From contig DKPS01000165.1 of the NCBI GenBank assembly GCA_002471345.1, positions 1 through 5,297 of the forward strand: a DNA stretch of 5,297 nucleotides, given 5' to 3'. Below the pieces are notes generated by a model that saw nothing but the letters and a program-made list of their open reading frames with translations, did no database searches and was not told the DNA's origin. Source of the DNA: Saprospiraceae bacterium UBA7328 (GTDB taxonomy: Bacteria; Bacteroidota; Bacteroidia; Chitinophagales; Saprospiraceae). This document shows, piece after piece, positions 1-5,297 of this stretch (its first letter is position 1; the number at the start of each line of letters is the position of its first letter). The translations under genes and the position numbers were made by a program.

Positions 1-666
1 TTCGGGTGTATTAAGCACCTCAAAAAGTTTGTCTAAGTATTTCTTTAAGTCGCTACCATCTTGCTGCGTATGAGAGGCTATGGCATTTGAAAACTGATTA
101 TCCTCAAATATGTCTGCATCCTCAGCAAAGAAGCAGAATAACAACCTTGAAAGGAATACATTAAGACTCTTTTTAAATTCTGGTGAATCATCTTCATTAT
201 CTGAATTAATTTCATCAAACAACTTTGCCATTTTAACCGCTGCTTTAATATCCGCAGGGTTTTCGTTTTGAAGTTGTGCCTTTTCCATACCCGCCCAAGG
301 CAAGAAGAAATCATAATTCTTGGGTAAGTCTTTTATGTGAATATCAAGTGTGACATTCATCTTGGTATCCTTAGCAAGTAAAGTTTGGTAATCGGTAACA
401 ATTACGAAACGTTGTTCATGTTTTATTTGCTTGGAAATGTTGGTTATGCTGAGATGGAGGTCTTCATTATTAATTTCTTTAAAGAATAGCTTCTTTTTAA
501 GAGATACTTCACCCTCAACTTTTGAAAGATTGGCAGTTCCATTTTGGAGTCTTGAAATTGTTGCCTTAGGTAAATCGTACGCCAATAGTAAATCATAAAT
601 AAAAGTCTCCTTGTTGAAGTTCTTTATTAGTCTACTTAGATTTTTTTCTATTTGGGTGATGTTCAT
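1..666 (-). CDS. Type IIL (MmeI-like) restriction-modification / class I SAM-dependent DNA methyltransferase, N-terminal 222 residues (partial)
   Basis: The frame is open from the ATG at 666-664 to the window edge, giving 222 residues with no stop, so the 3' part is missing. Residues 174-187 (RLLFCFFAEDADIF), then DGSDL (203-207) and LFEVLNTPE (214-222), match from memory the helical spacer that precedes the methyltransferase domain in MmeI-like enzymes. YDFFLPWAGMEKAQ (118-131) is also typical of this family. Such proteins are usually about 900-1000 residues and combine nuclease, N6-adenine methyltransferase and target recognition in one chain; the catalytic NPPY-type motif would lie outside the window. 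I could not identify a clean PD-(D/E)xK triad in residues 1-115, so nuclease activity is uncertain. The start follows the upstream fusion gene's stop by three bases (TAG-TAA-ATG), which indicates translational coupling. No Shine-Dalgarno is visible. Family call is firm; exact activity is inferred. Confidence 0.85.
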   Translation of the reverse strand, partial: MNITQIEKNLSRLIKNFNKETFIYDLLLAYDLPKATISRLQNGTANLSKVEGEVSLKKKLFFKEINNEDLHLSITNISKQIKHEQRFVIVTDYQTLLAKDTKMNVTLDIHIKDLPKNYDFFLPWAGMEKAQLQNENPADIKAAVKMAKLFDEINSDNEDDSPEFKKSLNVFLSRLLFCFFAEDADIFEDNQFSNAIASHTQQDGSDLKKYLDKLFEVLNTPE

Positions 667-669
667 TTA

Positions 670-2934
670 CTAAAATCTTTGTTTTATGTATTCCATCATC
701 TGGCTGGGTGTCAACCTTGCAGATGAACCTCCTGCCCTAATATAGAACTCCTCATCATTCCCCTTTTTAAGGTAAACAGGCACTTTACTAGGCTTACATT
801 CTACCAAAAAAATACGTTCTCCTTTGTAATCATGAAAACTTGGCTTAATATTTAGCAGTGTAGTTGTTCCAAGTTGGGATTTTATTAGATTTCCTAAATG
901 TAAGTCCATTTTATCTTCATTTTCAAACCCATCACTACTAAGACCTAAGGCGTCCCCATTATCTGCCACTCCTATAACCAAAGCGCCCCCTTCTTTTGAA
1001 TTTAAAAACCCATTTATGGTTTTGATAACAGCATGCTCCATGGCCTTATCCCTCTGATCAGTGTGTAAGTTAACTCTTAGGGTAGACTTAAATTCAGTGT
1101 ATATTCCCTCACCTTGAAATACCATTTGCTCTATTGTAGTTGGTTTTTCATCTACAACTTCACCTTTTTCTAATTGCTTGAATCCATCTCTGGTAACACC
1201 AGCCATGAGCTTTCTTCTCTCCTCTAGAAACTCATTATATGTCATACTCTCCCAATCTATTGGTAAAGCATGCCAGTAATTCATTTTTTCTAATTTATCC
1301 TGAGGGATTAATTTTTTGAACTCTTCCATATACTCTGATGGAGGTGAGTCTGAAATCTTTATGTTATCCTTCCATTCAACATAAGCAAAATTGGCTATCT
1401 GATTGGTGATTCTTGTGCCTTTTAATCCAAAACTGTTGAGGTAGTTTTTTGGAAATAAATGATGCCGTTCTACTTTGCTTTTCTTAGATCTGGTAGTTGG
1501 ATCTAATGCGTCCCAAATTCTAACTTCTGAGAACAATGCTCTTGCATCTAGTAGATGTAATGCAGCTATATAGCAATTGTTTAGAGGAGAATTTGAAGAA
1601 GATGTTTCCATCCTTGCAGGCAAGGTTGTTTCCCAAAAATCAGCTGTTAGTTCTGACTTAATTATATCATTTATCCATTTTAAAAACTCTTCTGACTTTG
1701 TAAATCCTCTAAAATCTGCAAGATCCCTCTCCATAGCAGATTCAGGAGAACTACTAATGTATCTGGAGGTAATAATCGACATGAAAAACCATCTCGAGAT
1801 AGCATTTTGCAGCTCTTTGTGAGGAACCTTGTAGTCTTCTTTTCCAATGATATAAAGAATGTATGTATAGATTAGAGTTCCCTTTGAGTTTATCATAGAA
1901 GAACTCCTAAACCCTCCCTTTTGAATTATACTCAGAAAATCATGCCAGTTTTGAAGATCTAATGTTTTCTTTTGGGCGGCTTGTAGAACTGCAAATTGTT
2001 TTTCTCTTTGCTCTTTACTTAATTTCCCTGATTCTAAATCTTTACCTCTCAAAAGAGCATAAGCATATTGAAGTCTTGCTCTTCTAAATCCAATACCAAC
2101 AGAAACTCTAAGTAATTGATCAGGGTCAGGCTCAATAAAATAGTTGTAAGGCCCTGGTTTTCCTTTTTCTGGTTTACGGGAGGCTTTACAAAAAGCTTCT
2201 AGTTCTTTTCTGCCGTCTTCCCAGAAGACAGACATTAAGGTTAAAATAAAATCAGCTTGATTTAGAGATTTACCTTTAGAATTTATTCTTACAAATACCT
2301 CGGCAACCTGTTCTTCATCAATACCCGCTGATAGTTGTAAAACAGTGAAGGGAAAGGATCCTATACCAAATAATTTTTGAAAAGCTATCTCACATTTTTT
2401 CTGCTCTTCAAAAGAAAACTCTTTTCCATCATCTTCTCTGATTTTTTTGAGCTTGTTGATATAATCACCAACAATAGCAAATTGGCTTGCATCTTTTGCA
2501 AAGCATTTGCTGATGTTTGGAATCCATTCTGGATTTCTTCTTATACTGGCGTCTGCCACATCAAACTTTCCTTCTAAAGGCTTGAAAGCAATCTCTATTT
2601 TTTCAGAATCATAATTCTCTCTGATAACTGAAATTCCTTTAATAACTGCAAATAAAGAAGTGAGTCTTTGTTGGCCATCAACAATTAATAGATGAGGCAC
2701 TTTTTGATGACTATAAGTTCCTATTTGTTTGACACCCTTTTCTGCATCTGTTTCCCAAAACAATAAATACCCGACTGGATAACCTTGATACATAGAATCA
2801 AAGAGATCCCTAACCTTAGAATTTTTCCATACAAATGGTCTTTGGATGTCTGGTAACCCAATCTCTCCCATTTCTACATCATCCATTAATTTGGATAAGG
2901 AATAGCTTACTTCTTTAAATAGAGGTTTACTCAT
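670..2934 (-). CDS. DUF262-HNH-AlbA_2 fusion protein (GmrSD-like predicted defence nuclease)
   Basis: This 754-residue protein has three domains. Residues about 5-235 are DUF262 (GmrS/ParB-like fold): DIQRPFVW (29-36), GYPVG (51-55), the hallmark DGQQR (86-90), and FVRINSKGKSLNQADF (214-229). The family uses this domain for NTP binding or hydrolysis linked to DNA restriction. Residues about 300-560 are a helical region with an HNH nuclease core: ERHHLFPKNYL (489-499), followed by NQIANFAYVEW (511-521), as in GmrD/DUF1524-type domains. Residues about 601-754 are a Schlafen-type AlbA_2 domain: E609 and TEFK (613-616), NGFLNSKEGG (641-650), VIGVADNG (653-660), and FYIRAGGSSARL (730-741). E609, E614 and D658 resemble the Schlafen acidic triad. 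GmrSD/SspE-like proteins act in modification-dependent restriction. No signal peptide or membrane segment is seen, so it is probably cytoplasmic. It is coupled to the downstream type IIL gene. The substrate is unknown. Confidence 0.9.
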   Translation of the reverse strand: MSKPLFKEVSYSLSKLMDDVEMGEIGLPDIQRPFVWKNSKVRDLFDSMYQGYPVGYLLFWETDAEKGVKQIGTYSHQKVPHLLIVDGQQRLTSLFAVIKGISVIRENYDSEKIEIAFKPLEGKFDVADASIRRNPEWIPNISKCFAKDASQFAIVGDYINKLKKIREDDGKEFSFEEQKKCEIAFQKLFGIGSFPFTVLQLSAGIDEEQVAEVFVRINSKGKSLNQADFILTLMSVFWEDGRKELEAFCKASRKPEKGKPGPYNYFIEPDPDQLLRVSVGIGFRRARLQYAYALLRGKDLESGKLSKEQREKQFAVLQAAQKKTLDLQNWHDFLSIIQKGGFRSSSMINSKGTLIYTYILYIIGKEDYKVPHKELQNAISRWFFMSIITSRYISSSPESAMERDLADFRGFTKSEEFLKWINDIIKSELTADFWETTLPARMETSSSNSPLNNCYIAALHLLDARALFSEVRIWDALDPTTRSKKSKVERHHLFPKNYLNSFGLKGTRITNQIANFAYVEWKDNIKISDSPPSEYMEEFKKLIPQDKLEKMNYWHALPIDWESMTYNEFLEERRKLMAGVTRDGFKQLEKGEVVDEKPTTIEQMVFQGEGIYTEFKSTLRVNLHTDQRDKAMEHAVIKTINGFLNSKEGGALVIGVADNGDALGLSSDGFENEDKMDLHLGNLIKSQLGTTTLLNIKPSFHDYKGERIFLVECKPSKVPVYLKKGNDEEFYIRAGGSSARLTPSQMMEYIKQRF

Positions 2935-3004
2935 AATGTTATTATTTTGATGTTAGCTCTAATTTGAATGCGCTATATAGTGCTAGATTTATACCTTTTT
3001 CCTT
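2935..3004. promoter_or_regulatory. Spacer upstream of the fusion gene, with a near-palindrome at 2970-2983
   Basis: These 70 bases separate the upstream nuclease gene from the fusion gene. Positions 2970-2983 read GCGCTATATAGTGC, a 14-bp palindrome with one mismatched pair, lying 36 bases before the fusion start codon. It could be an operator or part of a promoter (TATAAA lies further upstream on the minus strand). No Bacteroidota-type TAnnTTTG box or poly-U terminator is visible, so readthrough from upstream is possible. The bases just before the start codon are A/T-rich with no Shine-Dalgarno. The regulatory role is inferred from position only. Confidence 0.3.
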
Positions 3005-3139
3005 TTAAACATTTTCAAAAAACTTCACAGCATATCCACAATAGTCAATAATTAAGTCTTTATCTGTGTCAAACTCTTTTCGTTTACCTAAATAACTATG
3101 GCAAGTTGAAGTGATTTCTTTTCCTTCACTAAGTTCTTT
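3005..3139 (-). pseudogene. In-frame C-terminal continuation of the PD-(D/E)xK nuclease gene after an internal stop
   Basis: Directly after the TAA at 3142-3140 the same reading frame stays open for 44 codons and then ends at a TAA (3007-3005). The decoded peptide begins KELSEGKEIT and continues through YLGKRKEFDTDKD and IIDYCGYAVKFFENV. Its mix of charged and hydrophobic residues, ending in an amphipathic helix, is protein-like rather than random, and it reads as the natural end of the nuclease domain, whose last strand is cut off by the stop. Full length without the stop would be 211 residues. I read this as a nonsense mutation (or a sequencing error, or less likely stop readthrough). There is no start codon in this segment, so it is unlikely to be expressed on its own. 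Confidence 0.7.
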
Positions 3140-3640
3140 TTAAGAGATACATTTTATGTGCTTTTTGGTGACAAGAACAAATAATGCATTCTCAAAAGGA
3201 TAGTCACCGTATTTTGCGATATCCTTCAATTTTAATTCACCACTTGCTCTATATTTAACTTCTATAAAATGTGCTTGATTATCTTTAAAAACTACAAAGT
3301 CAGGCATTTGTCTGATGTTTGTTGAGACATCGCCTCTAACGCCTTTTAGTAGGTCTTTAATTCCAGGAATAGAATTTTCCATACCATAACTAAACACTTG
3401 AAATCCCAGGGATCGAAAAAGCTCCTCAACTATTGTTTCGGCAATTCGTCCCTTTATAACTCCTGAAATCCAAGGATTGTCTGTCTTTTTTGATTTAGGA
3501 GTCGATTGTTTTTCAACCTTTTTTTTAGGTTCTTTTTCTGCAACCACAACATCCTTCGATTTTCCGTTCTTTTTATAGCACGAATAGCAAAGTCCACCAT
3601 CAAATTTTGTGTATTCTCCGCATTTTTTACATTCTGCCAT
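3140..3640 (-). CDS. Zinc-ribbon PD-(D/E)xK nuclease-like protein, probably truncated by an in-frame stop
   Basis: The 166-residue product starts with a Cys4 zinc ribbon (C4-x2-C7, C18-x2-C21). A lysine-rich linker follows (about 28-55), then a predicted PD-(D/E)xK nuclease fold: GRIAE with E68 at 64-68 as motif I, MPDFVV with D114 as the central acid, and FIEVKYR giving E127-x-K129. Such folds occur in restriction enzymes, resolvases and repair nucleases, and the zinc ribbon probably binds DNA or a partner; the precise role is unknown. The catalytic residues all lie before the TAA at 3142-3140, but the reading frame continues for 44 more codons, so the product is likely a shortened version of a 211-residue protein. 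The ATG at 3640 lies about 18 bases after the attC-like element at 3657-3710. No Shine-Dalgarno is seen. It is co-oriented with the fusion gene, about 70 bases upstream of it when measured from the second stop. Confidence 0.75.
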   Translation of the reverse strand: MAECKKCGEYTKFDGGLCYSCYKKNGKSKDVVVAEKEPKKKVEKQSTPKSKKTDNPWISGVIKGRIAETIVEELFRSLGFQVFSYGMENSIPGIKDLLKGVRGDVSTNIRQMPDFVVFKDNQAHFIEVKYRASGELKLKDIAKYGDYPFENALFVLVTKKHIKCIS

Positions 3641-3656
3641 ATTTATTTAAGCTTAA

Positions 3657-3710
3657 AGCTAACGTTTTAGCTAAACTGCGTTTTAATGCAGTTTAGGTGG
3701 TGTTATATGC
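3657..3710 (-). repeat. attC-like imperfect inverted repeat (hairpin 1)
   Basis: A 9-bp perfect stem, CTAAACTGC (3671-3679) with GCAGTTTAG (3688-3696), has an 8-base loop. It is flanked by short unpaired spacers and outer partly complementary arms: GCTAAC at 3658-3663 and GTTATATGC at 3702-3710. On the minus strand the order is ATATAAC, 5-base spacer, stem, loop, stem, spacer, GTTAGC. That is the R''-L''-L'-R' layout of integron attC sites, although the outer boxes deviate from the consensus RYYYAAC/GTTRRRY. It lies just after the orphan gene and just before the nuclease gene, where a cassette attC would be expected. A smaller hairpin, AGCTAA-CGTT-TTAGCT (3658-3673), overlaps it. It could instead be a transcription terminator, though no clear U-tract follows. 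Confidence 0.5.
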
Positions 3711-3778
3711 TATTTTATTTTTTGCACATTAGTTTAATTCTTTCAGTAACTATGAGTTTAATAATAAATCATTTGACT

Positions 3779-4819
3779 TCATCTATCTTGAATATAAGAC
3801 AGTACGACCAAAGTCCCTTGTATAAACATATTACAATAATGGTTGATTTTTTCACCTTCACATGTAAACGAGATGTCTCCTTTAACAGATTCTCCTGCAT
3901 CTCTCATGTTTTGCTGTAAAGCATTAAAAACATCAGGTAAATTTATACTGCGACTATTTCGAGTGCCAAAATTTTGAATACCGACTTCTTTATTTTGATT
4001 AAAATATTCAGGTAAATATTCTGACACTGCTCTAATCACCGTTGGTATAAAATTATTTGCTTCCAAATCCCAAATAGGCTTAACTGATACTTCGCCTGGT
4101 ATATAAAAAAGAAAATTATGAAAATCCCAAATCCATTTCTTAAATACATCATCGTTTTTAAACATCTGTGATAACTGAACTCTAAGTACAACAGAAAACA
4201 GCCATAAATCTCTTGTTTGATTAGTTGATTCAGGATTTGATATGATTTCTAGATTTGCGTGGTAATATGCTGGAAGATTGTTGCTTATTATAAGTGCTTT
4301 TTCCATTATACTCTTGCATGAGGCATTATCTAACAGTTTGCATAATAATACACCATAACAATAAGATTCTTCCAAATTAAATTCTGTCAACGAATCGCCA
4401 ATAATGCTAAGAAATATGTTTAACTTCTTGCTAGAAGCTATTAAGCCAGATTCTGATGCTGCACAATCTTTATATAGCTTTATTCTGCTTGTTAAAATTG
4501 AAGTTGAAATGACATTAAAAGTTGTTTGCTTTAAATCAAAAGCATCATAATTGGTATATAGTATAAGCTCTTCTAAAATATAATCTTCAAATTCAGAAGT
4601 GTATTTTTTTTCATTGACTTCAGACATTACTGATTCGGCAAAAGGTAAGTTTAATACTGTTTGGTTATTGCTTTGTGCCCTTGAAGCAACCAAAAAAGGA
4701 CATAAAAAAGCATACCCTTTGTTCGAAGATTGTAAGCTTCCAATTTCTGCAATTCTGGTCAGCCAGTGATTTAATAAACCGATTCGAAGATTTTCTTGAG
4801 TGTAATTATTAATTTTCAT
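3779..4819 (-). CDS. Hypothetical protein of 346 residues, cassette-like orphan gene
   Basis: I do not recognise this protein. The frame is clean from ATG at 4819 to TGA at 3779. It is rich in Asn, Ser and Leu, appears mainly helical and globular, and has no signal peptide, obvious membrane segment, coiled coil or nuclease/ATPase motif that I can see. A moderately aromatic segment, KKWIWDFHNFLFYIPG, lies in the second half, and the C-terminal part holds two cysteines (TCEGEK and YCNMF) before a hydrophobic strand or helix. The gene is bracketed by inward-facing copies of GCATATAACA at 3701-3710 and 4831-4840, and its ATG lies about a dozen bases inside the right copy. This is how a single-gene integron-type cassette is built. 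The neighbours suggest an accessory or defence setting, but no function can be assigned. Confidence 0.75.
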   Translation of the reverse strand: MKINNYTQENLRIGLLNHWLTRIAEIGSLQSSNKGYAFLCPFLVASRAQSNNQTVLNLPFAESVMSEVNEKKYTSEFEDYILEELILYTNYDAFDLKQTTFNVISTSILTSRIKLYKDCAASESGLIASSKKLNIFLSIIGDSLTEFNLEESYCYGVLLCKLLDNASCKSIMEKALIISNNLPAYYHANLEIISNPESTNQTRDLWLFSVVLRVQLSQMFKNDDVFKKWIWDFHNFLFYIPGEVSVKPIWDLEANNFIPTVIRAVSEYLPEYFNQNKEVGIQNFGTRNSRSINLPDVFNALQQNMRDAGESVKGDISFTCEGEKINHYCNMFIQGTLVVLSYIQDR

Positions 4820-4830
4820 ACGATTTCATT

Positions 4831-4876
4831 GCATATAACAATCGAATAAGCGCACCGTTACGCTTATTTCTAATGC
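4831..4876 (+). repeat. attC-like imperfect inverted repeat (hairpin 2)
   Basis: An 8-bp perfect stem, AATAAGCG (4845-4852) with CGCTTATT (4861-4868), has an 8-base loop. It is preceded by GCATATAAC (4831-4839) and followed by TCTAATGC. The layout copies hairpin 1: the same GCATATAACA head, 14 bases from head to stem, and an 8-base loop, but a different stem sequence. It stands in the opposite orientation, so the two heads face the orphan gene between them. Conserved ends with variable complementary stems are typical of attC-family sites. It also lies in the 5' leader of the orphan gene and may affect its expression. Confidence 0.5.
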
Positions 4877-4879
4877 ATA

Positions 4880-4928
4880 CATAACAAATTTAATAATCTA
4901 ATGAACTAATAATATATTTGGTGTTATG
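4880..4928. repeat. AT-rich imperfect inverted repeat with CATAACA/TGTTATG arms
   Basis: Seven-base perfect arms, CATAACA (4880-4886) and TGTTATG (4922-4928), enclose 35 very AT-rich bases with imperfect inner pairing (AAAT with ATTT) and a TAATAAT direct repeat. On the minus strand the left arm continues as ATAACACCA, which matches the ATAACACCAC of hairpin 1. It may therefore be the other half of a single attC-like site of about 100 bp spanning 4831-4929 rather than a separate repeat. In such AT-rich DNA chance pairing is a real alternative. Confidence 0.3.
4885..4892 (-). promoter_or_regulatory. Possible Bacteroidota-type -7 promoter box for the orphan gene
   Basis: On the minus strand these bases read TAAATTTG, matching the Bacteroidota sigma -7 consensus TAnnTTTG. 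The box lies about 65 bases before the ATG at 4819, a plausible leader length. The expected -33 TTG element is not clear at the right distance, so this rests on one short match in AT-rich DNA. Confidence 0.25.
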
Positions 4929-4929
4929 G

Positions 4930-5297
4930 TCAGCAACTTGAGCGTAAATCTAAGTTGTTTTTAATGCTGTTGTGTCTGGGTAATTCTTGTATGTAAAGTA
5001 CACCTAGGTTTTTAAAGAGTGATTAAAGCCCTTAATATTTGATTTATTACACATTCCTAAGGTATTTATACGGTCTTTAATTTTGTGCCAATAGCCTGTT
5101 ACTCTTTATACCTTACACCCTAGTGGCACTTTTTTGAACTCAAGTACATATTTACTAAGTAAATCTATTGTTATTGCATCGCAAGCCATGTGTTAAGGTT
5201 AAGTTTAAGGACATATATTTTATATATGTATGCTAGTAGTCGATTTAATGGTTAGCACGTCAAATATGAAGGGTTATGGGGTTATAGCTGTATCTAA
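4930..5297. other. Spacer of about 370 bases without a convincing gene
   Basis: No frame of credible length and composition is present. Visible structures are: a weak stem CAACTT (4934-4939) with AAGTTG (4952-4957) followed by a T-run, which could be a poor terminator on the plus strand; two crossing inverted repeats, TAAGGTAT (5058-5065) with ATACCTTA (5108-5115) and GTGCCAATAG (5085-5094) with CTAGTGGCAC (5120-5129, one mismatch); and an 8-bp AT stem at 5211-5229. A minus-strand frame, 5189-5004, has 27 codons, a TAA, then 33 codons, and might be a gene remnant. A plus-strand ATG at 5230 stays open to the edge for 22 codons. No tRNA or rRNA pattern was seen. Confidence 0.5.

Noticed and set aside
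78..314. Minus-strand open frame of 78 codons
   Set aside because: It lies wholly inside the type IIL coding region in another frame; the type IIL frame carries recognisable family motifs.
1577..1822. Plus-strand open frame of 81 codons
   Set aside because: It is antisense to the middle of the fusion gene, with no recognisable motif; a shadow frame.
2377..2577. Plus-strand open frame of 66 codons, hydrophobic start
   Set aside because: It is antisense to the DUF262 domain; the hydrophobic Phe/Leu run comes from Lys/Glu codons read in reverse.
3686..3919. Plus-strand open frame of 77 codons with a membrane-like N-terminus
   Set aside because: It begins inside the attC-like hairpin and overlaps the 3' end of the orphan gene; the hydrophobic part is AT-rich spacer, and there is no motif.
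3701..4840. Reading the inverted GCATATAACA copies as terminal repeats of an insertion sequence
   Set aside because: The gene between shows no transposase motif, no flanking target-site duplication is visible, and the hairpins extend outward, which fits attC-like sites better.
4934..4962. Rho-independent terminator
   Set aside because: The stem is only six mostly AT pairs with a 12-base loop; too weak to call.
5230..5297. Plus-strand ATG with 22 open codons to the window edge (MLVVDLMVSTS...)
   Set aside because: Too short to judge, with no clear ribosome site or promoter; it might be the start of a gene beyond the edge but cannot be supported.

Overview
The window is AT-rich. All recognisable genes lie on the minus strand, so they read right to left. 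None of the starts has a clear Shine-Dalgarno sequence; the upstream stretches are A/T-rich. One spacer carries a TAnnTTTG box. Together with the style of the proteins this points to Bacteroidota (Flavobacteriia/Cytophagia-like), but that is an inference. The content is that of an accessory or defence island: no housekeeping gene is visible.

In transcription order (right to left): (1) 4930-5297 is a spacer with no convincing gene, only small imperfect inverted repeats and a short broken frame. (2) 4831-4928 holds attC-like imperfect inverted repeats and a possible promoter. (3) 4819-3779 encodes a 346-aa protein of unknown function. (4) 3710-3657 holds a second attC-like hairpin. The 10-bp sequence GCATATAACA faces inward on both sides of the orphan gene, so that gene looks like a single-gene cassette. 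(5) 3640-3140 encodes a zinc-ribbon plus PD-(D/E)xK nuclease. It is cut by an in-frame TAA, and the same frame then continues for 44 protein-like codons to a second stop at 3005. (6) 2934-670 encodes a 754-aa fusion of DUF262 (GmrSD/ParB-like), HNH nuclease and Schlafen-type AlbA_2 domains. (7) 666-1 encodes the first 222 residues of a type IIL (MmeI-like) restriction-modification/DNA methyltransferase, which runs off the left edge. It starts three bases after the stop of the fusion protein, so the two are almost certainly one operon.

Taken together the window looks like the front of a restriction/defence operon. A modifying enzyme is coupled to a DUF262-HNH-AlbA_2 effector. A second, apparently broken nuclease gene and a cassette-like orphan gene sit upstream. 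The most informative observations are the three-domain fusion coupled to a type IIL enzyme, the in-frame stop inside the PD-(D/E)xK gene, and the inverted hairpins bracketing the orphan gene.
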